Source of the DNA: Verrucomicrobiota bacterium
Lineage (GTDB): Bacteria > Verrucomicrobiota > Verrucomicrobiia > Chthoniobacterales > Terrimicrobiaceae
Direction: 5' to 3'
NCBI GenBank assembly: GCA_026398275.1
Contig: JAPLTF010000032.1
Coordinates: 1-64,000 of the forward strand
DNA length: 64,000 nucleotides
The first letter of the stretch is position 1. The number at the start of each line of letters is the position of its first letter. The position numbers were made by a program, and so were the translations under genes. This document shows positions 26,174 to 34,795 of the stretch, in pieces. The notes under the pieces were generated by a model, which saw only the letters and a list, made by a program, of their open reading frames with translations, was not told where the DNA came from and ran no database searches.

Positions 26174-26356
26174 ATGGAAATCATCATCTCACCTGATCCC
26201 GCTGCTGCTTCACGCGAAGCCGCGCGGTTCCTCGCCGCGCTCATCCGGAAAAAGCCGGGAGCCGTCCTCGGCCTCGCCACCGGCAGCACCCCGGTCCTGC
26301 TCTATCGCGAACTGATCCGCATGCACCGCGAGGAGCGCCTCGATTTTTCGGGCTTG
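26174..26356 (+). pseudogene. nagB: 5' remnant of a classical nagB
   Basis: MEIIISPDPAAASREAARFL, then KKPGAVLGLATGSTPVLLYR and MHREERLDFSGL is the first quarter of an E. coli-type glucosamine-6-phosphate deaminase, with the GLATGSTP phosphate loop. After LDFSG the sequence leaves the family, although the frame stays open into the next gene. It is a different NagB subtype from those at 21098 and 23289. Confidence 0.75.
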
Positions 26357-26408
26357 AAGCCCATTAAAACCACTTTTCGTGCCCGTCCGATCCCGTTAGA
26401 CTTCACGT

Positions 26409-27230
26409 ATGATCGCCAGTTTTCACAACCACTCCACATGGAGCGACGGCCAGGCTCCCTTCGGGGAGATATATGCGCATGCCAAGAAAACCGGCGTGGA
26501 GATTCTGGGGCTGTCGGATCATTTTTGCATTTACCCGGACGGCACATTTGACGAGCGGATGTTGAGGCCCGAGGAGGTGGGCGACTACCTCGATGAGCTG
26601 GCCTCGTTTCGTGAGAGAGGGGAAATCGAGATCCGCACGGGTCTGGAGATTGATTGGTTTGCGGACCACCGCTCCGTGATATTGCCCCACATCGAGCAGC
26701 TCCCGCTGGACTACAGGATCGGGTCCGTCCACCATGTGGATCTCGCGCCCATCGATCTGGATACTTCCTACTGGAGTTCGAAATCAGAAGCAGAACGGGA
26801 TCAGGTTTATTTGAAGTATTGGCATCTGATCCGCGAGATGGCGGAAAGCAACTTGTTCGATATTGCCGCGCATCTCGATTTGCCAAAGAAGTTTGGATTT
26901 TATCCGACGGCGGCCGTCAACCCCGCGATCGACGCCGCCCTGGATGCCATTGCCGAGCACCATCTGGTCGTCGAGTGCAATACCGCCGGCTACGGGAAAG
27001 TCTGCGCGGACAGCTACCCTTCGCTGGAAATCCTCAAAAAATGCAGGCAGCGGGATATTCCGGTGACGCTTTCCTCCGACGGGCATATTCCCGGGCACAT
27101 TTTATACGGGTTCGAAAAAGGTCTCACGCGGTTGCAGGAAGCGGGATTTGCCACGGTCGCCCGGTTTCGTGAGCGCGAAAGATGGTTCGAGCCGCTTTCC
27201 GATGCGCTGAAAACCCGGGCTGGAGCCTGA
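26409..27230 (+). CDS. PHP-domain histidinol-phosphatase-like protein
   Basis: A 273-residue PHP phosphoesterase. Metal-binding motifs are visible: FHNHSTWSDG at residues 5-14, LGLSDHF, GLEIDWF, SVHHVD, DIAAHLDLPK and TLSSDGHIPGH. This set matches HisK-type histidinol phosphatases, which release phosphate from histidinol phosphate or related sugar phosphates. No his genes are nearby, so another phosphate ester is possible. It ends 8 bases before the MFS gene, so the two are probably co-transcribed. Confidence 0.85.
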   Translation: MIASFHNHSTWSDGQAPFGEIYAHAKKTGVEILGLSDHFCIYPDGTFDERMLRPEEVGDYLDELASFRERGEIEIRTGLEIDWFADHRSVILPHIEQLPLDYRIGSVHHVDLAPIDLDTSYWSSKSEAERDQVYLKYWHLIREMAESNLFDIAAHLDLPKKFGFYPTAAVNPAIDAALDAIAEHHLVVECNTAGYGKVCADSYPSLEILKKCRQRDIPVTLSSDGHIPGHILYGFEKGLTRLQEAGFATVARFRERERWFEPLSDALKTRAGA

Positions 27231-27238
27231 TCCGATTG

Positions 27239-28402
27239 ATGAAGTGGAAGCTCGCGCTTTTATATCTGAGTCCAGCGTTGATGGACTGGCTGGTGTTTTT
27301 TGTCTCCTTTGCCGTTTTCTATGCGGCCGGGGTTCGCGGGGTGGGCATGGCCGAATGCGGCTGGCTCGGCATTCTTTTCCAGGCGGCCTATATGACGAGC
27401 AGCTTTGTGTCCGGTCATTTTATCACCTGTCGCAACGCGCGAAGAGTTTTGCTGTTGAGCACTCTGTTTTGCGGGATTGCCAGCGTGGGCATTCTGTGTT
27501 CGAGCGCGTTCGCGGTGCTCGCGCTTGGCCTGGTGGTGTTCGGGGGCTCAGCCGCCTGGTTCTTCAACTCGTTCCAGGCATTTATGCGGGGCGCAGCCTC
27601 TGTGGGCAGCCTCAAGTCCTCCGTTGCTCTCTACAGTTTGTCATGGTGTCTGGGTGCGGCCTTGGGCAACGTGACGGCCGGCTGGCTTTATCAATGGGGA
27701 GTGCCCGCATTGATCCTGGCGGTCGTTATTGCCACGGGGGCGATCCTGTTTCTGCTGGCTCGCAAGCACACGGAGATCGGCCCCACGGTTGACGAACCCG
27801 TTGAAACCGGCTCGCGCCAGAAGTATCCGGTCGCAAACCACTATATCCTCATCGGCTGGCTGATGATTTTTACCGTCACGTTTGTCCAGCGCCCGCTCTT
27901 TACGTTTCTTCCGCCGCTGTTTGCCAAGGAGGGCGTCAGTTCGCTCTGGGCCAGCCTTCCGCTTTTCATGCACATGGCTGTTTCCGCGTTCTTCGGGCTG
28001 GCCATGTTCCGGTTCCGTGATTTCCTCTACCGGCGGACGCCTTTTTTTATCATCCAAGGCGGGGGGGTTGTCGCCCTGTGCAGCATGTGGATCTGGCCGA
28101 CCTACTGGGTTTGTTTTTCCATGCTGTGCCTGCTGGGGATCTATGCCGGCTTCGTGTATTACTGCGCCGTCTATTACGCCAGCAACTCGGGACGCCGATC
28201 CTTCAACACCGGCATCAACGAAGCATTGGTCGGATTCGGATCCATCGCCGGGATCGTGCTCGGCGATGCCTGGATGCGGCACAGCGGGTCGCCGACCGAA
28301 ATGTATTTGGTCTGCGGTGCCGGTCTTGCGGCGTCCGTCGTCGCCCAAATGACCATTGTTTTTTTGAAGCGAAAACATGGAGTTCCCCTGCCGGTCATCT
28401 AG
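27239..28402 (+). CDS. MFS transporter
   Basis: A 387-residue integral membrane protein with about twelve hydrophobic segments, in two groups of six separated by a hydrophilic loop around KHTEIGPTVDEPVETGSRQK. Small motifs fit the major facilitator superfamily, for example the basic loop CRNARRVLLL after helix 2 and RRSFNTGINEALVGFGS late in the protein. The ATG at 27239 gives a clean first helix (LALLYLSPALMDWLVFFVSF). The substrate is unknown; linkage to the PHP phosphatase suggests a small organic compound or sugar. A hairpin follows the stop. Confidence 0.85.
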   Translation: MKWKLALLYLSPALMDWLVFFVSFAVFYAAGVRGVGMAECGWLGILFQAAYMTSSFVSGHFITCRNARRVLLLSTLFCGIASVGILCSSAFAVLALGLVVFGGSAAWFFNSFQAFMRGAASVGSLKSSVALYSLSWCLGAALGNVTAGWLYQWGVPALILAVVIATGAILFLLARKHTEIGPTVDEPVETGSRQKYPVANHYILIGWLMIFTVTFVQRPLFTFLPPLFAKEGVSSLWASLPLFMHMAVSAFFGLAMFRFRDFLYRRTPFFIIQGGGVVALCSMWIWPTYWVCFSMLCLLGIYAGFVYYCAVYYASNSGRRSFNTGINEALVGFGSIAGIVLGDAWMRHSGSPTEMYLVCGAGLAASVVAQMTIVFLKRKHGVPLPVI

Positions 28403-28426
28403 CGGAACCTCGGAATAACCCGCAGG

Positions 28427-28453
28427 CCTGCCAGGGCGACTTGGCAGGTTCCT
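28427..28453 (+). terminator. Hairpin after the MFS gene
   Basis: cctgcca (28427-28433) and tggcagg (28442-28448) form a 7-bp stem followed by a pyrimidine-rich ttccttc. It lies 25 bases after the transporter stop. The T run is imperfect, so termination strength is uncertain. Confidence 0.5.
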
Positions 28454-28559
28454 TCTTGCTTCCATGGTTTCGCCATCTCTATAAATGATTACATAGCTTT
28501 ACAAGAAAAGGCGACGGTTTCGAGCCTGGCGGGAGATCTGGGGCTGGGTCGTAGAAAAG

Positions 28560-28706
28560 TCTTCGCCACCTTGGTAGCGTATAGCTCCTGTTCCATAGGA
28601 TGGCCGGGAGATAATCAGGATCAAGGCCCGGGCGATGTTTCATGGTGTCGCTGCTCTATCCAAAAAGCGGTTTGATGTGCCTTTCGAGGAGGTTGCTTGT
28701 CACGAT
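28560..28706 (-). pseudogene. uxaE 3' end and ROK-kinase 5' end, inverted relative to 25444-25760
   Basis: On the complement, IVTSNLLERHIKPLFG with a TAG at 28656-28658 equals the C terminus of UxaE (intact copy: TNNLYDRHIKPLFIG). It is followed at 28613 by ATGGAACAGGAGCTA, the same kinase-like start seen at 25694. Together they show an ancestral order uxaE then ROK kinase. Sequence further left (28480-28560) is not recognised. Confidence 0.65.
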
Positions 28707-29404
28707 GAACCTGCCGGAAGGATACCTGCTGCAAGTGCTCGAAGAGCAGTTCGGCCCGCACATCGGAGCGAGCCTGATGGCGCTCTTGTCCGTTGTGGGA
28801 CGCAACATGGTCGGCTGACTTCAGGTGGCCCCTCAGGGGTCCGATCTGGCAACAAAAGGCAAATTCTTCGACGAACCCAAGCCAGAGGGAAACATTCCGC
28901 CGACTGGCCGCCACGGTCCTTCTCACCCACGCCTTGCGCAATGCGGACTGCCACTCGAAAAATATCGCCCTCCTCTACACTTCCCGCGAGAACGTTCGGC
29001 TTGCGCCGGTTTACGACATGCTGACGACCTGCGTCTATGCCGATTACAAGGACCGTCCTCCCGGGATTCCTTTCATGGGGAAGAAGACCTGGCAGCCGGG
29101 AAAAAGCCTCGGGAAGTTCCTCGCATCGCAGTTCGGGATCCCGCCGCGCGAGCAGGCGGCCCTGGTCGAGCAAATCAGCGATGCGGTATCCGACACGGCG
29201 CCGCTGGTGCGAGAGGCGATGGGCGGGCACCCCGGATTCCGGGAGATGGGCAAGCACCTGCTGCGCGCCTGGTCCGAGGTGGTGATAAGCCTCAGAGACA
29301 AACACGCCTACGCCCTCGGCGGGTGGACGCCGGGAGATGCGTTCCAGGGATTTTCGGCCCCGCCTCCATTGAAGGCCCGCAAGCGAATCATCGGCAAGAG
29401 CTGA
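28705..29404 (+). pseudogene. hipA: HipA-family serine/threonine kinase toxin, broken
   Basis: MNLPEGYLLQVLEEQFGPHI, then LMALLSVVGRNMVG is a HipA N-terminal region. It is stopped by a TGA at 28816-28818 where the family has a residue before LQVAPQGSD, consistent with CGA to TGA. After DEPKPEG the frame changes and the C-terminal kinase part follows: LLTHALRNADCHSKNIALLY, then LAPVYDMLTTCVYADYKD and MGKKTW. The central segment is missing. HipA phosphorylates glutamyl-tRNA synthetase in persistence modules. No HipB antitoxin is seen. The 5' end abuts the uxaE remnant on the other strand. Confidence 0.8.
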
Positions 29405-29560
29405 CGCTGCCAATCGCCCGGGCAGGGTATCGCAGCAGGTCGGCTAAAGGCAAAAACCAAGCAGGGGGATTCGACCACATCCTGGCTCAGGTTGAACGTC
29501 GCGCGCGTAGTGGCAATTACACTTTCACGACCGATACGTTCCAAAAAACTTTTCCCGACA

Positions 29561-29601
29561 CCGCAAGAATAGCCAAACGAGGGCAAGAAGTGGAATGCGG
29601 G
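29561..29601. repeat. 41-bp dispersed repeat, copy 1
   Basis: ccgcaagaatagccaa, seven variable bases, then caagaagtggaatgcggg. The same arrangement is at 34681-34721 with only the seven central bases changed. The interval 29405-29629 around it has no convincing gene. Confidence 0.7.
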
Positions 29602-29629
29602 CCTGGCTGGAAAGGATAGGGTGGACCAC

Positions 29630-30958
29630 ATGAAATTAGAAAAACCTGCTGGCGATCTCTGCGAGGAGAAGGAAACCTTGGCGATTCGCGGAGGCCCGAA
29701 AGCCGTCACCGCATCGGGTCCGCAAAATTGGGGCCATGGCCCGAATGAAATTGGCGAGGAGGAGATCCAAGCGGTGACAGAGGTTCTCCGGAGCAAAAAA
29801 CTGTTTCGGTATGGGAAGGCCGAAGGGGAATCCACGGTTTCGAAATTTGAAAAGCTCTTCGCTGAAAAGCTCGGGGTGGAGAATGTGATTGCGGTGAATA
29901 GCGGGACGTCGGCGCTGATCGCCGGGTTGATCGGCCTGGGCGTGAGCCAGGGCGACGAGGTTCTCCTTCCTGCTTACACCTACATCGCAACAGCCGCCGC
30001 GGTTCTTGCAATCGGCGCCTTTCCGGTGATCGTCGAGGTGGACGACTCGCTCACCATCGATCCTGTGGATCTGGAGAAGAAGATCACCCCCCGCACCAAG
30101 GCGGTCATCCCAGTGCATATGCGTGGCACGCCTTGCGATATGGCGCGGATTGTCGAGATCGCATCCCGCCGGGGGATCGTCGTGCTGGAAGATTGCGCGC
30201 AGGCAAACGGCGGCGAGTTTCGAGGGGAGCCGCTCGGTTCGATCGGCGATGCCGGGATTTTCAGCCTCCAGCAATTTAAGATCATTACCGCCGGAGAGGG
30301 AGGGGCGGTGGTCACTAATAAAAAAGAGGTTTTTGAGCGTGCGGCGATCTATCACGATTCGGCCTATGCGTTTTGGATGGAGGGACAGGCGGGCGATGCG
30401 GAAGCCGTTCAGGATTGGAGGAGGATCTGTTTTTGCGGGGAAAATTACCGCCAATCCGAAGTGCATGGGGCGATCGCTTTTGAGCAGCTCAAAAAGCGCG
30501 ATCGCATCCTTGACCGGACCCGGGCGATCAAGCGCAAGCTCTGGGACGCCTGCGAAACCATCCCGGGAGTCAAGATGGAGCGGGTCAACGACCGGGACGG
30601 CGATTGCGGCATCTCGCTCGTGTTCTTCATGGAGAATAGCGATAAGGCAGGGGAGATCTCGGATGCGCTCCGGGCGGAAGGGATTTCTTGCGGGACGATG
30701 TTCTCCAAGCAAATTCCTGATCGCCATGTGTTTTACCATTGGGATTACATCATGGAAAAGCGGACCCCGCATCGGAACGGGTTCCCTTGGGCCTCGACCG
30801 AGCGCCCGTGTGAGGTGAGCTACACTAAAGAGATGTGCCCCCAAACTCAGGGCTGGCTGAGCCGGGCGGTGGTGTTTCCCATCACTCAGATGCTCAGCGA
30901 TGAGTATGTCGATCAGGTCGTTTGCGCGATCCGCAAGGTGGCGCAATCCTGGAATTAA
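29630..30958 (+). CDS. DegT/DnrJ/EryC1/StrS-family aminotransferase
   Basis: A 442-residue PLP-dependent sugar aminotransferase. The cofactor lysine is Lys217 in SLQQFKIITAGEGGAVV, and the ring-stacking region is LEDCAQANGG with Asp188. VNSGTSALIAGL and LPAYTYIATAAAV match the cofactor phosphate site. The family makes amino sugars from keto sugars, or acts on scyllo-inosose-type substrates. The ATG at 29630 is preferred to the GTG at 29621 because AGGGTGG precedes it at ribosome-binding distance. It is followed by an epimerase remnant and a xylose isomerase-like gene. Confidence 0.9.
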   Translation: MKLEKPAGDLCEEKETLAIRGGPKAVTASGPQNWGHGPNEIGEEEIQAVTEVLRSKKLFRYGKAEGESTVSKFEKLFAEKLGVENVIAVNSGTSALIAGLIGLGVSQGDEVLLPAYTYIATAAAVLAIGAFPVIVEVDDSLTIDPVDLEKKITPRTKAVIPVHMRGTPCDMARIVEIASRRGIVVLEDCAQANGGEFRGEPLGSIGDAGIFSLQQFKIITAGEGGAVVTNKKEVFERAAIYHDSAYAFWMEGQAGDAEAVQDWRRICFCGENYRQSEVHGAIAFEQLKKRDRILDRTRAIKRKLWDACETIPGVKMERVNDRDGDCGISLVFFMENSDKAGEISDALRAEGISCGTMFSKQIPDRHVFYHWDYIMEKRTPHRNGFPWASTERPCEVSYTKEMCPQTQGWLSRAVVFPITQMLSDEYVDQVVCAIRKVAQSWN

Positions 30959-30979
30959 GCCTCCGAATCCATCAAAACA

Positions 30980-31078
30980 ATGTTAAATAATAAAAACCTC
31001 GCAGCCCAGCTCTACACGGTTCGAAGCCTTTGCCAAACCCCGCAGGAAACGGCGGCTACCCTTAAGAAACCTCTATGA
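30980..31078 (+). pseudogene. N-terminal remnant of a sugar phosphate isomerase/epimerase
   Basis: A 32-codon frame starting at ATG 30980 reads NNKNLAAQLYTVRSLCQTPQ, then ETAATLKK and stops at 31076-31078. LAAQLYTVR near the start is typical of IolE/XI-type TIM-barrel epimerases, which continue for about 250 more residues. The remnant stops in an ATGA overlap with the next gene, so it could still act as a translated leader. Confidence 0.6.
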
Positions 31079-32109
31079 CAAACAACTACCGCTTTTCAAT
31101 CGGACCCTGGAACATCAGCGAAGGCCGCGACTCTTACGGCCCCGAAACCCGGCCGGCTAAAGACCTGGTCTGGAAGCTCGCCCTCTTCAAAAAGGGAGGC
31201 TTCGATGCCGTGATGTTCCATGACGATGATATCGTCCCCGACATCGACACCAAGAGCGCCGCACAGGTCCTCAAGGAAGCAGCAGAAGTCCGGAAACAGG
31301 TCGAGGGAGAGGGGCTTTTCGTCGAGATGGTCGCTCCTCGGCTTTGGTTCAGCGAGCGGACGATTGATGGCGGCTACACCAGCAATAATGCGCAGGATCG
31401 CCAATACGCGATCGACCGTTCCCTGCAGACGATTGACATTGCCCAGACCATGGGCACCGAGCTAATCGTTCTCTGGCTCGCACGCGAAGGAACCTATGTT
31501 CGCGAATCCAAGAGCTATGCCCGGTCCCTCGAATACCTCGCCGAAGCCGCCAACAAGATGCTCGCTCATCATCCCAATATCCGCCTTGCCATTGAGCCGA
31601 AGCCGAATGAGCCAGTGGATGTCGCCTACCTGCCGACCGCCGGTCATGTCCTCGCGTTTGCTCACATGACGAATGATCCCGGCCGCGTCGGCAGCGTCAT
31701 CGAGAGCGCGCACTGCGTTCTGGCCGGTCTCGATACTGCGGATGAGCTGGAATTTGCCATCGCGCAGAAGAAGCTGTGGTCCGTGCATCTGAACGACCAG
31801 AATGGTTTGAAGTTCGACCAGGATAAGCCCTTCGGCAGCGTCAACCTTCGCTCGGCTTTCGATCAGGTCCGGGTTCTTGAGCGCCACCGCTACGGCAGCG
31901 AACACAATGCCTGCGTCGCTTTCGACTCGCACGCTTACCGGACCTCGGGAATCGACCAGGTGCTCGATCATGCCGTCAATAGCCGCAAAACATTTCTCCG
32001 GATGCTGGAAAAAGTTCGCGCCTTCGACGAATCCGCCGCCTCCGCGCTGGTGGCAAGCCGGGACTACCAGGCGCTGGACCAGCTGGTGATCGAACATTTA
32101 ATAGGCTAA
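31075..32109 (+). CDS. Xylose isomerase-like TIM-barrel sugar isomerase
   Basis: A 344-residue protein with the layout of xylose isomerase/AP-endonuclease-2 TIM barrels. Landmarks are SIGPWNISEGRDSYG near the N terminus, GFDAVMFHDDDIVPD with the catalytic His region, LAIEPKPNEPVD with the metal-binding Glu, GSVIESAHCVLAG, WSVHLNDQNGLKFDQD with metal-binding His and Asp, and VAFDSHAYRT. It would isomerise an aldose, possibly xylose or another pentose or deoxyhexose. It begins inside the stop of the epimerase remnant and is followed by a broken ceramidase-like gene 3 bases later. Confidence 0.85.
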   Translation: MTNNYRFSIGPWNISEGRDSYGPETRPAKDLVWKLALFKKGGFDAVMFHDDDIVPDIDTKSAAQVLKEAAEVRKQVEGEGLFVEMVAPRLWFSERTIDGGYTSNNAQDRQYAIDRSLQTIDIAQTMGTELIVLWLAREGTYVRESKSYARSLEYLAEAANKMLAHHPNIRLAIEPKPNEPVDVAYLPTAGHVLAFAHMTNDPGRVGSVIESAHCVLAGLDTADELEFAIAQKKLWSVHLNDQNGLKFDQDKPFGSVNLRSAFDQVRVLERHRYGSEHNACVAFDSHAYRTSGIDQVLDHAVNSRKTFLRMLEKVRAFDESAASALVASRDYQALDQLVIEHLIG

Positions 32110-32112
32110 ATT

Positions 32113-33054
32113 ATGAGCGCTCCATTAAAAGCGGGTTTTGGGCGGACCGATATCACCCCGGAATTAGGGGTGCGTCTCGGCGGGTATGGAGTGGAAGTCC
32201 ACCCTGGGGAAGGAATCCACGACCGCCTCCAGGCGACGGCGATGGTGCTGGAGCAGGGGGGGCCCCTCTTTGCGGTGATCAATCTGGACTGGATCTGCAT
32301 CGAGGAAGAGACCTTTGATCGCATCCGCTCCGGAGTTAACCAGCGGACAGGGATTCCAGCAATGAATGTTACCGTCAGTGCAAGTCACACTCATTCCGGG
32401 CCGAACACGCTTAACTTCTGGGGCTGGGGTGAACGCGAGAATGCTTATATCGATTCCGTCCTGCCTGTGGTTATCCGTTCAGTCGAGCTGGCGAAGGAGA
32501 ATCTCTGTGAGGTGCAAGCCGGCTTCTTGTTGACTCAAAAGTAAATGACACCGAAGCCACCCGAGCAGGAGGGGTGTGTGACCTTCAGCTTGAGGTCTTG
32601 AACGAAGAGGTATGCTCCGCTGATGCCGCTGGCCGATGCCGTGCGGGAAGTGTCCCGATGGGAACCCAGGAAAGAGGAGTGGGGCGAGCCGATGTGTGAA
32701 TACAAGCACCACCAAGCGGTGGTCGAGGCCCATCAGCAACCGTTGCTCGAGGGGAGGGAATTCGCCCAGACCATCCTCTATATCGGTCCATTGGCCATCC
32801 TTCCGATGCCGGGCGAGCTTTTCTCCGGGATCTCGCTCAGGCTGAGGCGGGGCAGTCCCTTCCATTATACGCTTTGCTGCAGCGTGACGAATGGCTCGCT
32901 CGGCTATGTGCCGACACGCGAGGCCCGGCACCGGGGCGGCTACGAGTGCTGGGTTGGAAAAGCGGCCGGCCCCTACCTGCTCGCCGATCACATCGACGAC
33001 GCCTTGGTTGAACAAAACTTGAAGTTGCTGAGGACTTCACAAATCAGCCATTAA
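32113..33054 (+). pseudogene. Ceramidase-like hydrolase, middle deleted
   Basis: The N-terminal part (32113-32544) reads KAGFGRTDITPELGVRLGGY, then VTVSASHTHSGPN, the same pattern as the intact protein at 8900-10282, and stops at 32544. After a disordered stretch, a second frame from about 32623 gives the family C-terminal part: LYIGPLAILPMPGELFSGIS, then TNGSLGYVPTREARHRGGYE, ending at 33054. The segment with the nucleophile serine is missing. It directly follows the isomerase gene with 3 bases between. Confidence 0.8.
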
Positions 33055-33075
33055 CTGAGGGCTGAACCGGCTCAC

Positions 33076-33987
33076 TTGACGTTGATCCCTCCCGGGGCTA
33101 GCTTCGCACGGGTGCCATTGAAAGAGAATCTGGAGAGATATCATCTCACGCAGGAGGCGTGGCTGAACGCACTGAACGGCATCCGAATAGGCATCCCCAA
33201 AGCCCTAACCCCACCTCCCCAGGAGTTCGATTTGTGGTCGAAAACCCACAGCCATTGGCACGATTACCCCGAAATTGTTGTCTCTCTTTCCGGGGAGCAT
33301 TTGTATGGCATCAACGGACAGGCTGTCCCCCTTTCCCCTGGCATGGCCGCATTGATCCCGGTGAAGGTCCCTCATGATTTGAGCTATTCCATCCACCACG
33401 GGGCGTGCGTCGATTTTTGGATTCATTTTCTTCCACACGGCAAGACCACCATGAATTTCGTCCAGAATATCCCCTCCACAGGGTTGCATTCCACTCCGGT
33501 GGCGATCCCTTCAGTTTCCTTGCTGGCGGATTTCAAGAGGGCCGGGGAGCTCCTGAATCGGATGGAATGTCATTTGGATGAGCTGAAGACCCGACATTTC
33601 CTCGCCTATCTGCTCCACGAATTGTTCGGGATGCTGATGGATCCCAAGCTGAAAAGCCAGACGGTCGACGGGATATCGCTGGTCCATGAGATCAAGCGCT
33701 ACGTCACCGAGCATTTGACGGATAGCCTGGGCCTGGGGGATCTGGCCAAGGCTGCGGGATACAGTTCGTTCCATTTTCACCGGCTTTTTCTGGAGGCCGA
33801 AGGGACCACCCCCCGGGCATTTGTCGAGAGATTGCGGCTCAATAAAGCCTGCGATCTCCTCAAAAAAGGACATTCCGTGACCTCTGCGGCGATGGACTCC
33901 GGCTTCTCAACCTCCTCCCAATTCACCCGGGTCTTTAAAAGGCAATTCCAGTTCGCTCCGACTGAGTGGGTAAAGACCGCCCAGTGA
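33076..33987 (+). CDS. AraC-family transcriptional regulator
   Basis: A protein of up to 303 residues with an N-terminal cupin-like sensor (HSHWHDYPEIVVSLSGEHLY) and a C-terminal pair of helix-turn-helix units: LGLGDLAKAAGYSSFHFHRL and VTSAAMDSGFSTSSQFTRVF followed by FKRQFQFAPTEW. It probably activates a sugar operon nearby. The start is uncertain: TTG at 33076 is the outermost, and no ATG precedes the sensor domain closely. Confidence 0.88.
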   Translation: MTLIPPGASFARVPLKENLERYHLTQEAWLNALNGIRIGIPKALTPPPQEFDLWSKTHSHWHDYPEIVVSLSGEHLYGINGQAVPLSPGMAALIPVKVPHDLSYSIHHGACVDFWIHFLPHGKTTMNFVQNIPSTGLHSTPVAIPSVSLLADFKRAGELLNRMECHLDELKTRHFLAYLLHELFGMLMDPKLKSQTVDGISLVHEIKRYVTEHLTDSLGLGDLAKAAGYSSFHFHRLFLEAEGTTPRAFVERLRLNKACDLLKKGHSVTSAAMDSGFSTSSQFTRVFKRQFQFAPTEWVKTAQ

Positions 33988-34041
33988 CCTTTGCTGTCAG
34001 TAACCAATCCCACCTTCTCCAACCCTTTCTGGAGCCCGCCC

Positions 34042-34535
34042 ATGCAACAGCCCCGATTCCTTGGTTCCACGTGGCAGGAGCCGCCGGCAGTCCTGCCCCG
34101 GCTCATGGGGGCCGTAAGTTATGCACGGACCTCTGTCGGGCTGAGCGGCCGGATACGCCAGCCGTTCTGGGTGCTCGACTATTCCTGCCGCCACTGCGGG
34201 TTGACGCGCGTGGGAACTCCGAAATCTCCGTGGCGGGAGCGGCTACGCGTCGGCGGCAGCGTTTCGCTGGCCGAGATCGCGAAGGCCGTGCATGTCAGCC
34301 CGTCCACGCTCTCCCACCGCTACGCCGCAGAATCCGGACGGTCGCCGCTGGCCGCATTCCACGCCATGCGGCTCGAGATCGCGCGAGCCCTCCTGATGCA
34401 GGGGGGCTCAAGCTTGATGCCGTAGCGGGGGAGACCGGCTTCTGCGACGCCTACCACCTATCCAAGGCGTTCAGCCGGCACTTCGCCATGTCTCCCGCCG
34501 ATTACTGCCGCCGGATCAGTTCCGGCCATGGTTAA
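34042..34535 (+). pseudogene. AraC-family regulator with a frameshift
   Basis: From the ATG at 34042 the frame carries SLAEIAKAVHVSPSTLSHRY, the first helix-turn-helix of an AraC protein, then RLEIARALLMQGGSSLMP and a stop near 34425. The next frame continues as LKLDAVAGETGFCDAYHLSK, then AFSRHFAMSPADYCRR to 34535, the second helix-turn-helix. The shift falls in a six-G run at about 34401-34406, so a one-base slippage explains it. The N-terminal sensor is also short. Confidence 0.75.
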
Positions 34536-34539
34536 GGAA

Positions 34540-34687
34540 TGCCTGCTGACCGCAAGGCCCTGAAGGGGCAACAGCCCAGGGCAAGCTTCCGCGCCGCCCT
34601 GGGTTTTGGAAAAAATGGAGCGCCTGCCCGGAATGGGCTGCATCCCAAAGCGTCATTAACTTCGTGCCATTGCCTGCTGACCGCAAG
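34540..34687. repeat. Direct repeat pair flanking a terminator-like hairpin
   Basis: tgcctgctgaccgcaag occurs at 34540-34556 and again at 34671-34687. Between them cccagggc (34575-34582) and gccctggg (34596-34603) form an 8-bp stem followed by tttt. The second repeat leads straight into copy 2 of the 41-bp dispersed repeat. No gene is seen in 34536-34795. Confidence 0.6.
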
Positions 34688-34721
34688 AATAGCCAACTGC
34701 AAGCAAGAAGTGGAATGCGGG
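34681..34721. repeat. 41-bp dispersed repeat, copy 2
   Basis: ccgcaagaatagccaa and caagaagtggaatgcggg separated by seven bases, as at 29561-29601. Both copies lie immediately upstream of, or near, the start of a gene (a DegT aminotransferase and an alanine dehydrogenase pseudogene). Confidence 0.7.
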
Positions 34722-34795
34722 ACTGCGCAAAATAGGGATAATGTCGCAAATGCCGCCGCCAAGGCGCGGTGAAGTTTCAACTCAATAAAAACATT

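Noticed and set aside
25073-28818. TGA used as a sense codon
   Set aside because: Three TGA codons interrupt plausible frames, but each locus is also truncated or frameshifted and many intact genes in the window end in TGA.
29405-29629. Small gene between hipA and the DegT aminotransferase
   Set aside because: Frames in this interval lack start context and protein-like composition; the region holds a dispersed repeat instead.
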